Of a stretch of 64,000 bases of DNA, positions 1-8,698 are shown in pieces. The position numbers were made by a program, and so were the translations under genes. The stretch lies in the NCBI GenBank assembly GCA_020532545.1, contig JAJBAW010000001.1, forward strand, positions 1 through 64,000, read 5' to 3'. Within the stretch, counting starts at the first letter, position 1, and each line of letters begins with the position of its first letter. Under the pieces are notes generated by a model that made no database searches, was not told where the DNA came from, and worked only from the letters and a program-made list of their open reading frames with translations. The DNA comes from Candidatus Cloacimonadota bacterium. GTDB taxonomy: Bacteria > Cloacimonadota > Cloacimonadia > Cloacimonadales > Cloacimonadaceae.

Positions 1-648
1 CAGGCAGATATCAATTTCCCTGGGTATCTATCTCTGCAGAAAGAGTAATAAAACAAGCTCTAATGTATCATACTTAAGAGGCTTGCACCTGGTGATATAA
101 TGTCTAAAGCAGACCTTGGTCTTTATAAACCAAGAAAAAAGTCTAACACAAACTAAAACAAAAGGAGAACAAGATGAAAACAAGAGCAATCGTCACCTTA
201 CTGCTGCTGGCAATTTGCACTGCCATCTACGCCAGTGAAGACATCACCGATCCGGAGGTGTACTGGCGTAAAACCCAGGAAATGAATCAAATGGCGGAGA
301 GATTTAAGGAAGACACAGGGTTTACTGGAGAGGTAGCCCACAGCTTAAACACAATGAGACTGCATGTTTACAGAGGACGTTTCTCAGATATTCCTTTCAC
401 AGCCGATGCGGACACCACAGCTTTCCGGCAAGCCTGTGAAAGAATAGTGGAAAAGATTCTGCCATACTCACCCGCAAACCGGTCCCAGCTAACTATGAGC
501 CGGATAACAAATCAGTGGGGTAGATGTACCACTGATTATAAGCAGCAAGTAGGGGGCTACCAGGTAGAAGGTGCGGGATACATAATGATTACTTACGATG
601 CTGGACGCAAGCACTTTTCAATCAGTGATAATACTGTGGACTTACCGG
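1..648. repeat. Direct repeat copy A (promoter, leader and propeptide-type domain)
   Basis: This stretch is repeated at about 908-1557, offset by 909 bases. The leader, promoter and first ~150 bases of coding sequence are almost identical between copies. Similarity then drops for about 50 bases and resumes to the codons around VDLP. The repeat already begins at base 1, so it may extend left of the window. The two copies drive two different proteins, so this is a segmental gene duplication rather than an insertion sequence. No transposase or terminal inverted repeat is seen. Confidence 0.85.
93..134 (+). promoter_or_regulatory. Extended -10 promoter and leader hairpin, copy A
   Basis: A perfect extended -10 element (TGATATAAT, 93-101) lies 72 bases before the start codon. 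No good -35 is seen at the usual distance, which is typical of extended -10 promoters. The predicted start near base 108 puts a small hairpin in the leader: CTTGGT at 115-120 pairs with ACCAAG at 129-134. A ribosome binding site AAAGGAG precedes the ATG at 174. The prediction is from sequence only. Conservation of the whole block in copy B supports function. Confidence 0.6.
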
Positions 649-887
649 AAGGTGTACAGATAAACATAGCACGAGATAAGGCAATTAGCATCGCTATTGA
701 CTATTTCAAAGATCAAGTTAGCCCTCCAGAACATAAATTAGTCCCATACGTTATTGATGATTTAAGGTTCCACAATCCGAACAAAATGAGTTACTCGTTG
801 AAGTATATAATCTACTTGGGAGATTATGTTTACTATGTTGATGCGTTCTCTGGAATATTAGATTGGGATAATGTTATAGCTGATTGA
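174..887 (+). CDS. Exported stand-alone propeptide-like protein (FTP/PepSY type)
   Basis: The protein has 237 residues and starts with a signal peptide (about residues 1-20, ending near IYA/SED). Residues ~110-160 contain a DYKQQVGGYQVEGAG stretch that resembles the FTP propeptide of thermolysin/fungalysin proteases. Residues ~165-237 look like a PepSY domain, ending in a YYVDAFSGILDW segment. There is no protease domain: the gene stops where the next gene continues into its long body. It is therefore a propeptide-only paralogue of the N-terminus of the 1083 product. By analogy with FTP/PepSY propeptides it could act as a chaperone or inhibitor of the neighbouring protease. That role is inference. 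The start is fixed by an AAAGGAG site and by the identical start in the paralogue. Confidence 0.75.
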   Translation: MKTRAIVTLLLLAICTAIYASEDITDPEVYWRKTQEMNQMAERFKEDTGFTGEVAHSLNTMRLHVYRGRFSDIPFTADADTTAFRQACERIVEKILPYSPANRSQLTMSRITNQWGRCTTDYKQQVGGYQVEGAGYIMITYDAGRKHFSISDNTVDLPEGVQINIARDKAISIAIDYFKDQVSPPEHKLVPYVIDDLRFHNPNKMSYSLKYIIYLGDYVYYVDAFSGILDWDNVIAD

Positions 888-907
888 TTAAAAAGAAGCA
901 CTTTCTG

Positions 908-1557
908 CACAGGTAGATATCAGTTTTTCTGGGTATCTACCTATGCAGACAAAGCAATAAAGCAAGCTCTTATGTATCATACTTAAGAGGCTTGCACCTG
1001 GTGATATAATGTCGAAAGCAGACCTTGGTCTTTATAAACCAAGAAAAAAGTCTAACACAAACTAAAACAAAAGGAGAACAAGATGAAAACAAGAGCAATC
1101 GTCACCTTACTACTGCTGGCAATTTGCACTGCCATCTACGCCAGTGAAGACATCACCGATCCGGAACTGTACTGGCGTAAAACCCAGGAAATGAATCAGA
1201 TGGCGGAAAGATTTAAGGAAGACACAGGGTTCGAAGGACAGATTAGTTACGGCTACAAGAGAATGAGATTAGGTTCTTTTGAAGGGAGTTTCTCTGATAT
1301 CCCTTTCACTGCTGATGCGGACACCACAGCTTTCAGAGAGGCCTGTGAAAGAATAGTGGAAAAGTTACTGCCCTATTCCCCTGCGGATCGAATGCAACTA
1401 TCCATGTGCAGAATAAGTAAGCAATGGGGTAGCTTTACCACTGATTATAAGCAGCAAGTAGGTGGCTACCGGGTAGAAGGTTCGGGATTCATAATGATCA
1501 CTTACGAGGCTGGACGCAATCACTTTTCAATCGGTGATAATACTGTGGACTTACCAA
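908..1557. repeat. Direct repeat copy B
   Basis: This is the second copy of the 1-648 block, shifted by 909 bases. It contains the same leader, promoter, ribosome site and signal peptide codons, with a few substitutions. The third-position and conservative changes in the coding part suggest that the copies have been kept under protein-level selection while diverging. Long near-identical tracts leave the pair open to homologous recombination that would delete one copy or exchange the N-termini. Confidence 0.85.
1002..1043 (+). promoter_or_regulatory. Extended -10 promoter and leader hairpin, copy B
   Basis: The TGATATAAT element (1002-1010) and the downstream CTTGGT/ACCAAG leader hairpin are the same as in copy A and lie the same distance from the ATG at 1083. 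Both paralogues are therefore expected to respond to the same signals. The assignment is by sequence match to the extended -10 consensus only. Confidence 0.6.
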
Positions 1558-3890
1558 AAGGGGATAGTGTACCAGTATTGAAGTATGAAGACGCCGTCAG
1601 AATTTACGATCAAAATGTCGTTTATGATGAAGTATTTAAGAGAATCCAAAAGGGAAGCCCTTTCCTCAGACTGAAGTTTTGTAACATTAACTGGGCTGAT
1701 CCTAATAAGAAACCTGAGTATCGGCTTTGTTGGACAGGAACACTCACAAAAACAATTTATATTGATGCTGTTACTGGGAAGGTACATTTAGTGTTTGATA
1801 ATAGAATGGATGATTCCTCAATTCATGTGCAGGCGGTAGTCAAGCTTGACTCCGACAATAATGGTTCAATGGACTCTACGATAGTGCATCTTGACAGTAC
1901 TTTAGTGGTAGCCGTTTGCGACGGCAACCTGAAAATGAAAGTCACTGATGAAAATGGGAATATTGAATTTCAAGGGAATGTGATAACCGAGATCCAAGCA
2001 TTTCTTTCTTCAGACTATAACATTACTGCAATTGATAGCTCCGGATTAACAATCAATGATAATAGCCTTAAAGAAGATTTACCAAACCTTACGTTCAATT
2101 ATACAAACATAAATGGAAACCCAAGCAATCAATACTATCACGCTATTCGGTTCAGAGAAAAATTGAAAAGATTGATGGCTATTTGCAATTCACAATGTTA
2201 TAATGACTCTACATGCACAGCACTAAACATAAAAGCAGGTCAACAGTTACCAGAGGACGTAAACGGGGAGTATACCCCTAGCCAGCCAGGCCTGATTAGA
2301 ATTAGTGCTGATAATGGTAACTTTAGTTCAACACTATGTCATGAAATGACGCATGATATGGTATATAGAAGTTTAGAGAATCATTACTTTCGTAATAGCT
2401 ATACCAGCGTTTTGTGCGGGGCTACCGATGAAGCATTTTCGTCATATTTTCCCTGTATGTATAGAGACAATCCATACTATAGGTCAAGCCTGTACACTAA
2501 GGATCTTCGAGACCCTGCATTAACGGTAGCAAGTGTTCATATCAGCCAGTATCCATCAACCACAATAAATGAAGACCTTTATGCTCGCTATCACATGAGA
2601 TTTCCTTTAGCGTCCGCCTGGTGGAGTTTACGCAATAGGACCCACTTCCCGGATCTGAATGATAATAATTTTAATGCCGTTGATACACTACTTGTTGGTG
2701 CTTTGGGTATTGTTAAACGCGATCTTGATGATAACGCTAGCTATCGTTACAAGCCCCGATATTTCTACAATATCCTGATGAAGCGAGTGGATGATGATGT
2801 TAGCCCTTATCCATTGAACCCCAAGCAGGTGGCAATCAAAGAAGCGTATGAATCACGCGGTTTTCATTTCTATCCAAAAGTGGAGAGCTATAGCCTTGCT
2901 CAAAAGCCGAGAAACTCCTTTTCTGCGGGTAATCAGGTGCATGTGAACATCACCGAAGCTCCTCAGAATACCCCATTTAAGGTATATGTAATAAGGCATG
3001 GTGATTACACATATATCAATGGTGCTTCAGTATCTACCCTAAACGATCACCTTGCCAGTGAGTTCACCCCCATTGAAGAAGGCACTGATGCCGATGGTAG
3101 ATGGAGCGGACTTATCTGGACTATCCCTACCATAACGGAAAACGCGATTGGTGATTATGACATAATCGTAGATTTTGGCAGCCCTGAGGGTTCGGATGGT
3201 CTTATTCATTATGCTTTCAATGCCGCAGATGTAATGGACGGTTTTGATGGACTTTTTGGACCTGGTTTTACAGTTTATGATAATGGGATTGATGTGGTTT
3301 TAGCCATAGACCTTTCGGGTAGTATGGCTTCAGAACTAGCAAACCTTCAAATGCTTACTAAGAAATTTATTGGTGCTATGATACCAGGAGACAAAATAAA
3401 CATTTTTGGTTTTAGTGAAAATGCATCAAACTGGCCGGCTGGATTTATTAATTTACCCCCGACTTCCACAGCAGAGCTATTCCCAATAACTGTATCAAAT
3501 CAACCCACTATGATCAATAGTGTGGGACTACCAAGTGCAATAGGTGCTACTGATCTATATGTCCCTTTTTTTAATGGATACGGTAGATTTGGAAGTCCTA
3601 CTGACAGGAAAAAAGGGATGGTACTGCTGTCGGATGGGTTGCATGATCCAACGGATGGCAACTCTCACAATATGAGCCATGTTAGCAATAGCATATACGC
3701 TAATTACAACCCAAGAGATATTAAGTGTTACACGATGCGATTTAACGATGAAAGCGTAGGTGCTGAAAACATGCGCAATATTGCGTTTTACGGGCATGGC
3801 GCAGCATACCAAGTGTCAGAATTGTCAGGTATGTCATTGATTGTAAGTCGTTTATTAAACAGATTGAGGGGTACCCCCCCCCTCCTTTGA
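1083..3890 (+). CDS. Secreted HExxH metalloprotease with von Willebrand A domain (5' part of a frameshifted gene)
   Basis: The ORF encodes 935 residues. A signal peptide is followed by an FTP-like and PepSY-like propeptide region (to about residue 240). A zinc-protease motif HEMTH (H420, E421, H424) is followed by E450 within TDEAF, an arrangement like gluzincin proteases. Near residues 735-930 is a von Willebrand A domain with an intact MIDAS DLSGS (D743, S745, S747) and a later LLSDG. The frame ends in RGTPPLL just after nine consecutive C. Removing one C joins it to the next ORF (GTPPSFDNNYVIPANSD...), giving a ~1546-residue protein. The intended product is probably a cell-surface or secreted protease. 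Whether the split is a sequencing error, phase variation or a real truncation cannot be decided here. Confidence 0.8.
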   Translation: MKTRAIVTLLLLAICTAIYASEDITDPELYWRKTQEMNQMAERFKEDTGFEGQISYGYKRMRLGSFEGSFSDIPFTADADTTAFREACERIVEKLLPYSPADRMQLSMCRISKQWGSFTTDYKQQVGGYRVEGSGFIMITYEAGRNHFSIGDNTVDLPKGDSVPVLKYEDAVRIYDQNVVYDEVFKRIQKGSPFLRLKFCNINWADPNKKPEYRLCWTGTLTKTIYIDAVTGKVHLVFDNRMDDSSIHVQAVVKLDSDNNGSMDSTIVHLDSTLVVAVCDGNLKMKVTDENGNIEFQGNVITEIQAFLSSDYNITAIDSSGLTINDNSLKEDLPNLTFNYTNINGNPSNQYYHAIRFREKLKRLMAICNSQCYNDSTCTALNIKAGQQLPEDVNGEYTPSQPGLIRISADNGNFSSTLCHEMTHDMVYRSLENHYFRNSYTSVLCGATDEAFSSYFPCMYRDNPYYRSSLYTKDLRDPALTVASVHISQYPSTTINEDLYARYHMRFPLASAWWSLRNRTHFPDLNDNNFNAVDTLLVGALGIVKRDLDDNASYRYKPRYFYNILMKRVDDDVSPYPLNPKQVAIKEAYESRGFHFYPKVESYSLAQKPRNSFSAGNQVHVNITEAPQNTPFKVYVIRHGDYTYINGASVSTLNDHLASEFTPIEEGTDADGRWSGLIWTIPTITENAIGDYDIIVDFGSPEGSDGLIHYAFNAADVMDGFDGLFGPGFTVYDNGIDVVLAIDLSGSMASELANLQMLTKKFIGAMIPGDKINIFGFSENASNWPAGFINLPPTSTAELFPITVSNQPTMINSVGLPSAIGATDLYVPFFNGYGRFGSPTDRKKGMVLLSDGLHDPTDGNSHNMSHVSNSIYANYNPRDIKCYTMRFNDESVGAENMRNIAFYGHGAAYQVSELSGMSLIVSRLLNRLRGTPPLL
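3874..3882 (+). other. C9 homopolymer at the frameshift point
   Basis: Nine C residues lie at the end of the protease/VWA frame. With eight C, the upstream frame runs on through 3883-3900 into the downstream ORF with no stop. With nine, a TGA follows at 3888. Homopolymers of this kind are known slippage sites in phase-variable surface genes, and they are also a frequent assembly or basecalling error. Confidence 0.85.
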
Positions 3891-3900
3891 TAACAATTAT

Positions 3901-5724
3901 GTGATTCCGGCAAACTCTGACCAGACGTTTCAAATAGTGGTTGATGATTTGGCAGATGCCCTAAGAGCCACTTTGATATGGAGAACAGCAGGCAATGCAA
4001 GCGATAGGTATTGCACACTTACATCGCCTTCTGGCATTGTATTCAACCAACCGGATATCATTGGTGGGGTTACGCTGAAATTTAATATCCCATCACCAGA
4101 AAGTGGGATTTGGGATGCAATCATCACAAATAACCGTTCTACCACTCAAGGTTGTAGTATAATTGCTGAGGTTGATTCGGATTTAAGGGTTGCTATTGAA
4201 GAAATACCCGCGAAACATCCAGTTGATCACCCTTTGTTGCTGAAAGTTTCTGTCATGAATTATGTAACACCTGTGTCAGATGCATTGATTTATGCAACTT
4301 TGGAAAAGAATGGTTGTCAGTATTCAGCGAATCTGTATGATGATGGCAATCATAATGATGGGAATGCGGATGATGGACTGTATGCAAATTACATATATGC
4401 TTATTCGGAGCCATATCAACATGGAGATTTTGATCTATCATTCGTGATAGACATACCATCTATAAACGGACAGCGTGTCGTTAAGCAAAACATTTATTTA
4501 AAGCGTCCACAAACAAACTCATATCCTTTCGTAACACGCAACCTACACAAGGGATGGAACTGGGTTGGGTATCCCAGGCTGAAAAGGGATGAGTTCGGTG
4601 TCTCCAAGGATGAGTTCGGTGTATCCATTGAATATGCAAATCTATCTTTAGCCCCTTATCTTCACAAAATATTGTATTTTGAAGATTCTGCTCAGTATTC
4701 TAACAATCACTGGAATTATTACGGCTTGAACTCTCTAAAAAGCCCTGATGGATATAAATTGAGAATAGATAGTACTGAGGATGTAAAGCTGTATGAGCTG
4801 GGGACAATAGTTGATACCTTGATGATGCATCCATTATACCAGGGGCAATGGCACTGGTACACATATCCTTGCTATGAAAAAGTTTATCCTCAGGAAGCCC
4901 TATTAAACGTGATTAACAACATAGACTACATCATGGCTGAAAAATGGAGTATGAAGAAAGAAAATGGGGTATGGATTTTTGGTGGCCTTGGAAGGCCATA
5001 TCTTAAATATGGTGATTCCATCATGATCCGTGCTACGCAAAACGGTGCTTTAGTTTGGAATAATCCCTATACCACTCCGCTGATTGTTGAACCACAAAAA
5101 CCAATTCACTTTACTTTTGAGGATAAGCCCGAGTATGAAACTCTTATGATAGAATCAATTGAGGGTAATCAGGACTTTTCTGAGATCGGAGTATTTCAGG
5201 ATGGTGAATGCATAGGAGCCAGGGTTATCCAGGCATATCCCATTCAGATTCTGGCATATTCGACCCCACCGGAAGAAGGTGGAGGCAATCTCAGTTTTCT
5301 GCTATACTCTGACAACAAAGCAGTCGTTACTGCTATTCCCAGCTCCGATTTGTACGAGATAAATACTGATCCTCCCTATAGTCTCGCGCCGGAGCATTTT
5401 GGCTTCCGCGGCTTTAGTTTAAAAACGGATGGTCAACAACTACCGGTTGTATTATCCTTACATTCAAATTATCCCAATCCATTTAATCCTTCCACTACTA
5501 TCAGCTTCTCTATTCCCTCAAGTTCTAATGTAAAATTGACTGTTTACAACATTAGAGGTCAAGTAGTTAGGGAATTGTCAAACGCTATGATGGAACGTGG
5601 CAGGCATATTATCCAATGGGATGGAAAAGACGATAGAAATAGCTCTGTGAGCTCTGGACTGTATTTCGCCCGCTTGGAACATTGTGGGGAAACTAAAGTA
5701 CGTAAAATGATGCTGGTTAAATAG
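3901..5724 (+). CDS. C-terminal part of the split protease: beta-sandwich domains and sorting-type tail
   Basis: The ORF has 607 residues if started at the GTG at 3901. The frame is open back to 3868 and no convincing ribosome site precedes the GTG, so it is best read as the continuation of the 1083 gene. Residues 1-120 resemble a pre-peptidase or proprotein-type beta domain, followed by a long middle region of unrecognised, probably beta-rich, domains with a repeated DEFGVS. The last ~85 residues form a YPNPFNPSTTISF...LTVYNIRGQVVRE...GLYFARL...KVRKMMLVK domain, the FlgD-like/T9SS type-A-like tail of FCB secreted proteins. Alone it would lack a signal peptide and could not be exported, which also favours the joined reading. 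Confidence 0.75.
   Translation: MIPANSDQTFQIVVDDLADALRATLIWRTAGNASDRYCTLTSPSGIVFNQPDIIGGVTLKFNIPSPESGIWDAIITNNRSTTQGCSIIAEVDSDLRVAIEEIPAKHPVDHPLLLKVSVMNYVTPVSDALIYATLEKNGCQYSANLYDDGNHNDGNADDGLYANYIYAYSEPYQHGDFDLSFVIDIPSINGQRVVKQNIYLKRPQTNSYPFVTRNLHKGWNWVGYPRLKRDEFGVSKDEFGVSIEYANLSLAPYLHKILYFEDSAQYSNNHWNYYGLNSLKSPDGYKLRIDSTEDVKLYELGTIVDTLMMHPLYQGQWHWYTYPCYEKVYPQEALLNVINNIDYIMAEKWSMKKENGVWIFGGLGRPYLKYGDSIMIRATQNGALVWNNPYTTPLIVEPQKPIHFTFEDKPEYETLMIESIEGNQDFSEIGVFQDGECIGARVIQAYPIQILAYSTPPEEGGGNLSFLLYSDNKAVVTAIPSSDLYEINTDPPYSLAPEHFGFRGFSLKTDGQQLPVVLSLHSNYPNPFNPSTTISFSIPSSSNVKLTVYNIRGQVVRELSNAMMERGRHIIQWDGKDDRNSSVSSGLYFARLEHCGETKVRKMMLVK
4588..4629 (+). repeat. In-frame 21-base tandem duplication
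   Basis: The unit beginning GATGAGTTCGGTGT occurs twice back to back (4588-4608 and 4609-4629). It encodes DEFGVSK then DEFGVSI. The duplication keeps the frame, and the few differences at the 3' end of the unit suggest it is recent. Confidence 0.8.
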
Positions 5725-5744
5725 TGTCATATGATTATAGGTTG

Positions 5745-5778
5745 CCTAAAAGCCTTTCTATAAAAGGGGTTTTCTAGG
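5745..5778 (+). terminator. Probable terminator after the protease locus
   Basis: An imperfect inverted repeat starts 21 bases after the stop codon: CCTAAAA...CCTTT at the left pairs with AAAGG...TTTTCTAGG at the right around a CTATA loop. The U-tract is short, so its strength is uncertain. It is the only hairpin placed to end this transcript. Confidence 0.5.
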
Positions 5779-6171
5779 GCATCACCAAAATGGAAATTGG
5801 GGCACGGTCATCGGATCGTGCCCTCACTCGTTTTATATCCGGTTATTGTTGAGAGTTTGCTGCTCCAGCAGAGTCTGATCATGACAGCAGTAAGGCACTC
5901 CCCTGTGTGCAGATAAAGACGGATGAGCAAGAATGTGTAAGAACACAAAGATAATCCGTTTAGATCATGCAGCAAGTGGAGTATCATCAAAAAGATATTA
6001 TTCATGCTGAGGAAATACAAGCACATAGTAATATACGCACTCGCTCATATGAGAGAAAGCCAAAGATAAATATCATGAGAATCAGCTACCCTGGATAACA
6101 GGCAAGAATAAATGGGGGACATGATCTCAGATCACACTTGACAAGTATTGCCCTCCAGTTAAAAGGGTAAA
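5779..6171. other. Gene-free spacer before pgpH
   Basis: I see no credible gene here. A short ORF on the minus strand (5808-6026) has no ribosome site and no recognisable composition. A 7-base-pair hairpin (GGGCACG at 5800-5806 with CGTGCCC at 5817-5823) lies near the left end. A TTGACA at 6138-6143 could be a -35 element for pgpH, but no good -10 fits before the start codon. Confidence 0.5.
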
Positions 6172-8265
6172 ATGAATTCGAAATATCTACTGATCATCAT
6201 ATTAACAGCTTTCGCGCTGGTGGGGCTGTACCACGTCTTTGCGGTGGGAAGTTTTAACTATCCGGAGCTGCGTCTCAAAGCCGGACAAGTGGCAGAGACG
6301 GAGATCATCGCGCCCTTTGATTTTCCTATCCTAAAATCGCCACAGCAGCTCAGCACGGAGCAGGAGGAGAGCATACAGGCTTTGTCCACACCATACGAGA
6401 TCTCCGATGATGCTCTGTTTGAGGCTTTTAGCAGTTTGGACGAAGTGTGGGAAGTGATCTACAGCCATCCCAATATGCCGGCTGAGGAGCTTTCCGGGGA
6501 GCTGGCCAAAGCAGGCTTTAAGATTTCTGCGGAAGCTCTGAAATTTGCGGAAAACCCGAAACAGCGTGATCAGCTCTATGAAAAGCTGAGAGGGCAATTG
6601 AACGCTTTGTACAGTCAGGGCATTTACGAAGACTTGAAGGCAGATAGCCTCAGCCTGTGGAGACAAGGCGAGGAAAGCAGAAGGCCGATCAGTGATTTTC
6701 TCAGCGTGGATACGGCTAGAGATACACTGGCAGTCTTCATTCCTGAAGCAGAGGGCTTGATCCTGTCTCTGTCCGGTGAGCTCATCAAGGCCAACATCCT
6801 GCCCAATAGTGACCTCAGGGAAGAGCTCAGCCAGAGACGGCTGCGCGACATCTCTGAAACCGAAGGCTTCGTGCTGCAAAATGAAGTAATCATCCGCAAA
6901 AATGCCCGGGTAGCGCAGAGCGATATCGACAAATTGGAATCCTTGCAAGCCGCTTATCGCAATAGAAATGTGCGAAAATCGGCCTTTCAACAGACCTTGC
7001 TCGCTCTGGGTATGCTGATCTATTTCTTTATGATTCTGCTCTTGGCGAATCACTATTTTGGCGTGAACACCCTGGAAGAAAAGAAGAGCGTGACCGATTT
7101 TCTGCCGGTGAACCTGGGCTTCGTGCTGGTTACCATCTTTGCCATTCTCACAAATCACGTCTTTAGCCTGAACAACCTCTTGATACCTTTTGCCCTGACC
7201 GCGATCGCCGCCGCCATCCTGGTCTCGGTGGATTATGGCATTCTGTACAGTGTGTGCAGCATGCTCATCATCAGCCCTTTCATCAATTGGGAGAGCTATC
7301 CCCCCGTGATTCTTCTGCTCAGCGCGATCAGCACTTTGGTCTTGATCAAGCGGCAAAAAGCACATCATGAGTATCTGAGCATCTGGTTTTATCTGGTGAT
7401 TACGGTGGTCTCTGCCAATCTGGCTTTATCCCTGTACAAGAGCGATCCCCTCAATATCGTGTTCCGCAATATCGGCTTTAGCGTGGTTTCGGCAGCCATC
7501 AGCATCATGGGCATCATCATGATCGTGCCTTATTACGAAAAGAAATGGAACCGCGCTACCAAACAGACGCTTTTGGAACTACTGGATTTTAACCATCCTT
7601 TGCTCAAGAAATTGGCTACTTCTGCAGTAGGTACCTATCACCATAGCCTCATCGTGGGCAATCTGGCAGAAAGAGCGGCCGAAGCCATCGGGGCAAATCC
7701 CCTTCTGGCCAGAGTGGGAAGCTATTATCATGACATCGGTAAGATCATCAATACCGAGATATTCACAGAAAATAATGAAGAATCCTCTGAGATTCATGAT
7801 GGCATGACTCCGGATAAGAGCGCCTCATTGATCAAAAATCATGTGCTGGAGGGGGTCACTATGGCCAGGAAATACAAGATTCCCCAGCCGGTGATCGATA
7901 TCATTACTCAGCATCATGGCAACAGCACGATCCGCTATTTTCACGATCAAGCTGAGAAGATGAAGCTACCCTCGGAAGGGGATACCTATCAGTACCCGGG
8001 CCCCAGGCCGCAAAGCAAGGAAGCCGCCCTGGTGATGATCGCAGACATTGTGGAAAGCACCACCAAGGCCAAGACCATCAAAGATGAAAAAGACATTGTA
8101 AAGATCATAGACGATACCATTTCCAGGCTGATCCGGGAAGGACAATTCGACGAAGCGCCGATCACGATGAAGGATCTGGCCGTGGTCAAAGAATCCATGA
8201 TGCCGGTGCTGGGCAGCATATACCGCAAGAGATTGGACTACCCGGACGACAATGACAAGTCTTGA
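6172..8265 (+). CDS. pgpH: 7TM-HD family cyclic di-AMP phosphodiesterase (PgpH type)
   Basis: The protein has 697 residues. It has one N-terminal membrane segment (about 4-24), a ~250-residue extracytoplasmic 7TMR-HDED domain, a cluster of membrane segments (about 275-470) and a cytoplasmic HD domain. The HD domain shows TYHHSL (near 485) and YYHDIGK with H520/D521, then a later ITQHHG. In characterised members this architecture degrades cyclic di-AMP to pApA. A diadenylate cyclase gene lies at 48258-49004, which fits that role. The gene opens a long plus-strand run and overlaps ybeY by 14 bases, a pgpH-ybeY linkage also common in other bacteria. The ATG start has an AAAGGG site just upstream. 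Confidence 0.9.
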   Translation: MNSKYLLIIILTAFALVGLYHVFAVGSFNYPELRLKAGQVAETEIIAPFDFPILKSPQQLSTEQEESIQALSTPYEISDDALFEAFSSLDEVWEVIYSHPNMPAEELSGELAKAGFKISAEALKFAENPKQRDQLYEKLRGQLNALYSQGIYEDLKADSLSLWRQGEESRRPISDFLSVDTARDTLAVFIPEAEGLILSLSGELIKANILPNSDLREELSQRRLRDISETEGFVLQNEVIIRKNARVAQSDIDKLESLQAAYRNRNVRKSAFQQTLLALGMLIYFFMILLLANHYFGVNTLEEKKSVTDFLPVNLGFVLVTIFAILTNHVFSLNNLLIPFALTAIAAAILVSVDYGILYSVCSMLIISPFINWESYPPVILLLSAISTLVLIKRQKAHHEYLSIWFYLVITVVSANLALSLYKSDPLNIVFRNIGFSVVSAAISIMGIIMIVPYYEKKWNRATKQTLLELLDFNHPLLKKLATSAVGTYHHSLIVGNLAERAAEAIGANPLLARVGSYYHDIGKIINTEIFTENNEESSEIHDGMTPDKSASLIKNHVLEGVTMARKYKIPQPVIDIITQHHGNSTIRYFHDQAEKMKLPSEGDTYQYPGPRPQSKEAALVMIADIVESTTKAKTIKDEKDIVKIIDDTISRLIREGQFDEAPITMKDLAVVKESMMPVLGSIYRKRLDYPDDNDKS

Positions 8266-8698
8266 AATCCAGGGAGATTTGCCTGACAGTATCAGTGCAG
8301 ATCTGCTTCAAAATATTGCCGAACATATCTTGGGCCTTGAGGCTGCAGACACGGATTTTGAGATAGCTTTGCTGCTTACAGATAGCGGCCAGATGCGGGA
8401 ATACAACCGCAAATTCAGAGGAGTGGATGGCTTTACAGATGTCCTGAGCTTTGAGGGCGAAGTCCTGGATCTGGGCGGTAGGAATCTGCGCCTCTGTGAT
8501 ATTATTATTGACACAAATCAAGTCTTCAGGCAAAAGGGACAAAATACGTATAATGAGGAATTTTGGCAGGTCTTGATTCATGCGCTGCTGCATTTGGCAG
8601 GCTATGATCACATAAAACCTGCAGACAAAAAGAAAATGGAAGACGCCGAAGAAAATTACCGAAAGCAGATTCCGGGAGCCCAAAAGCGTGGATACTAA
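8252..8698 (+). CDS. ybeY: rRNA maturation endoribonuclease YbeY
   Basis: The protein has 148 residues, the usual family length. It carries the zinc-binding signature HALLHLAGYDH with H110, H114 and H120, and an upstream FRGVDGFTDVLSFE segment typical of the family. YbeY takes part in 16S rRNA 3'-end maturation and 70S quality control. It overlaps pgpH upstream (14 bases) and the CorC-like gene downstream (11 bases), so translation is likely coupled. Confidence 0.93.
   Translation: MTSLEIQGDLPDSISADLLQNIAEHILGLEAADTDFEIALLLTDSGQMREYNRKFRGVDGFTDVLSFEGEVLDLGGRNLRLCDIIIDTNQVFRQKGQNTYNEEFWQVLIHALLHLAGYDHIKPADKKKMEDAEENYRKQIPGAQKRGY

Noticed and set aside
5808-6026. 72-codon minus-strand ORF before pgpH
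   Set aside because: No ribosome site, unusual composition and overlap with a hairpin; treated as chance.
6331-7368. Long minus-strand ORF of 345 codons opposite pgpH
   Set aside because: It is the antisense shadow of the well-supported pgpH gene, is rich in His, Gln and Asp and has no recognisable domain.
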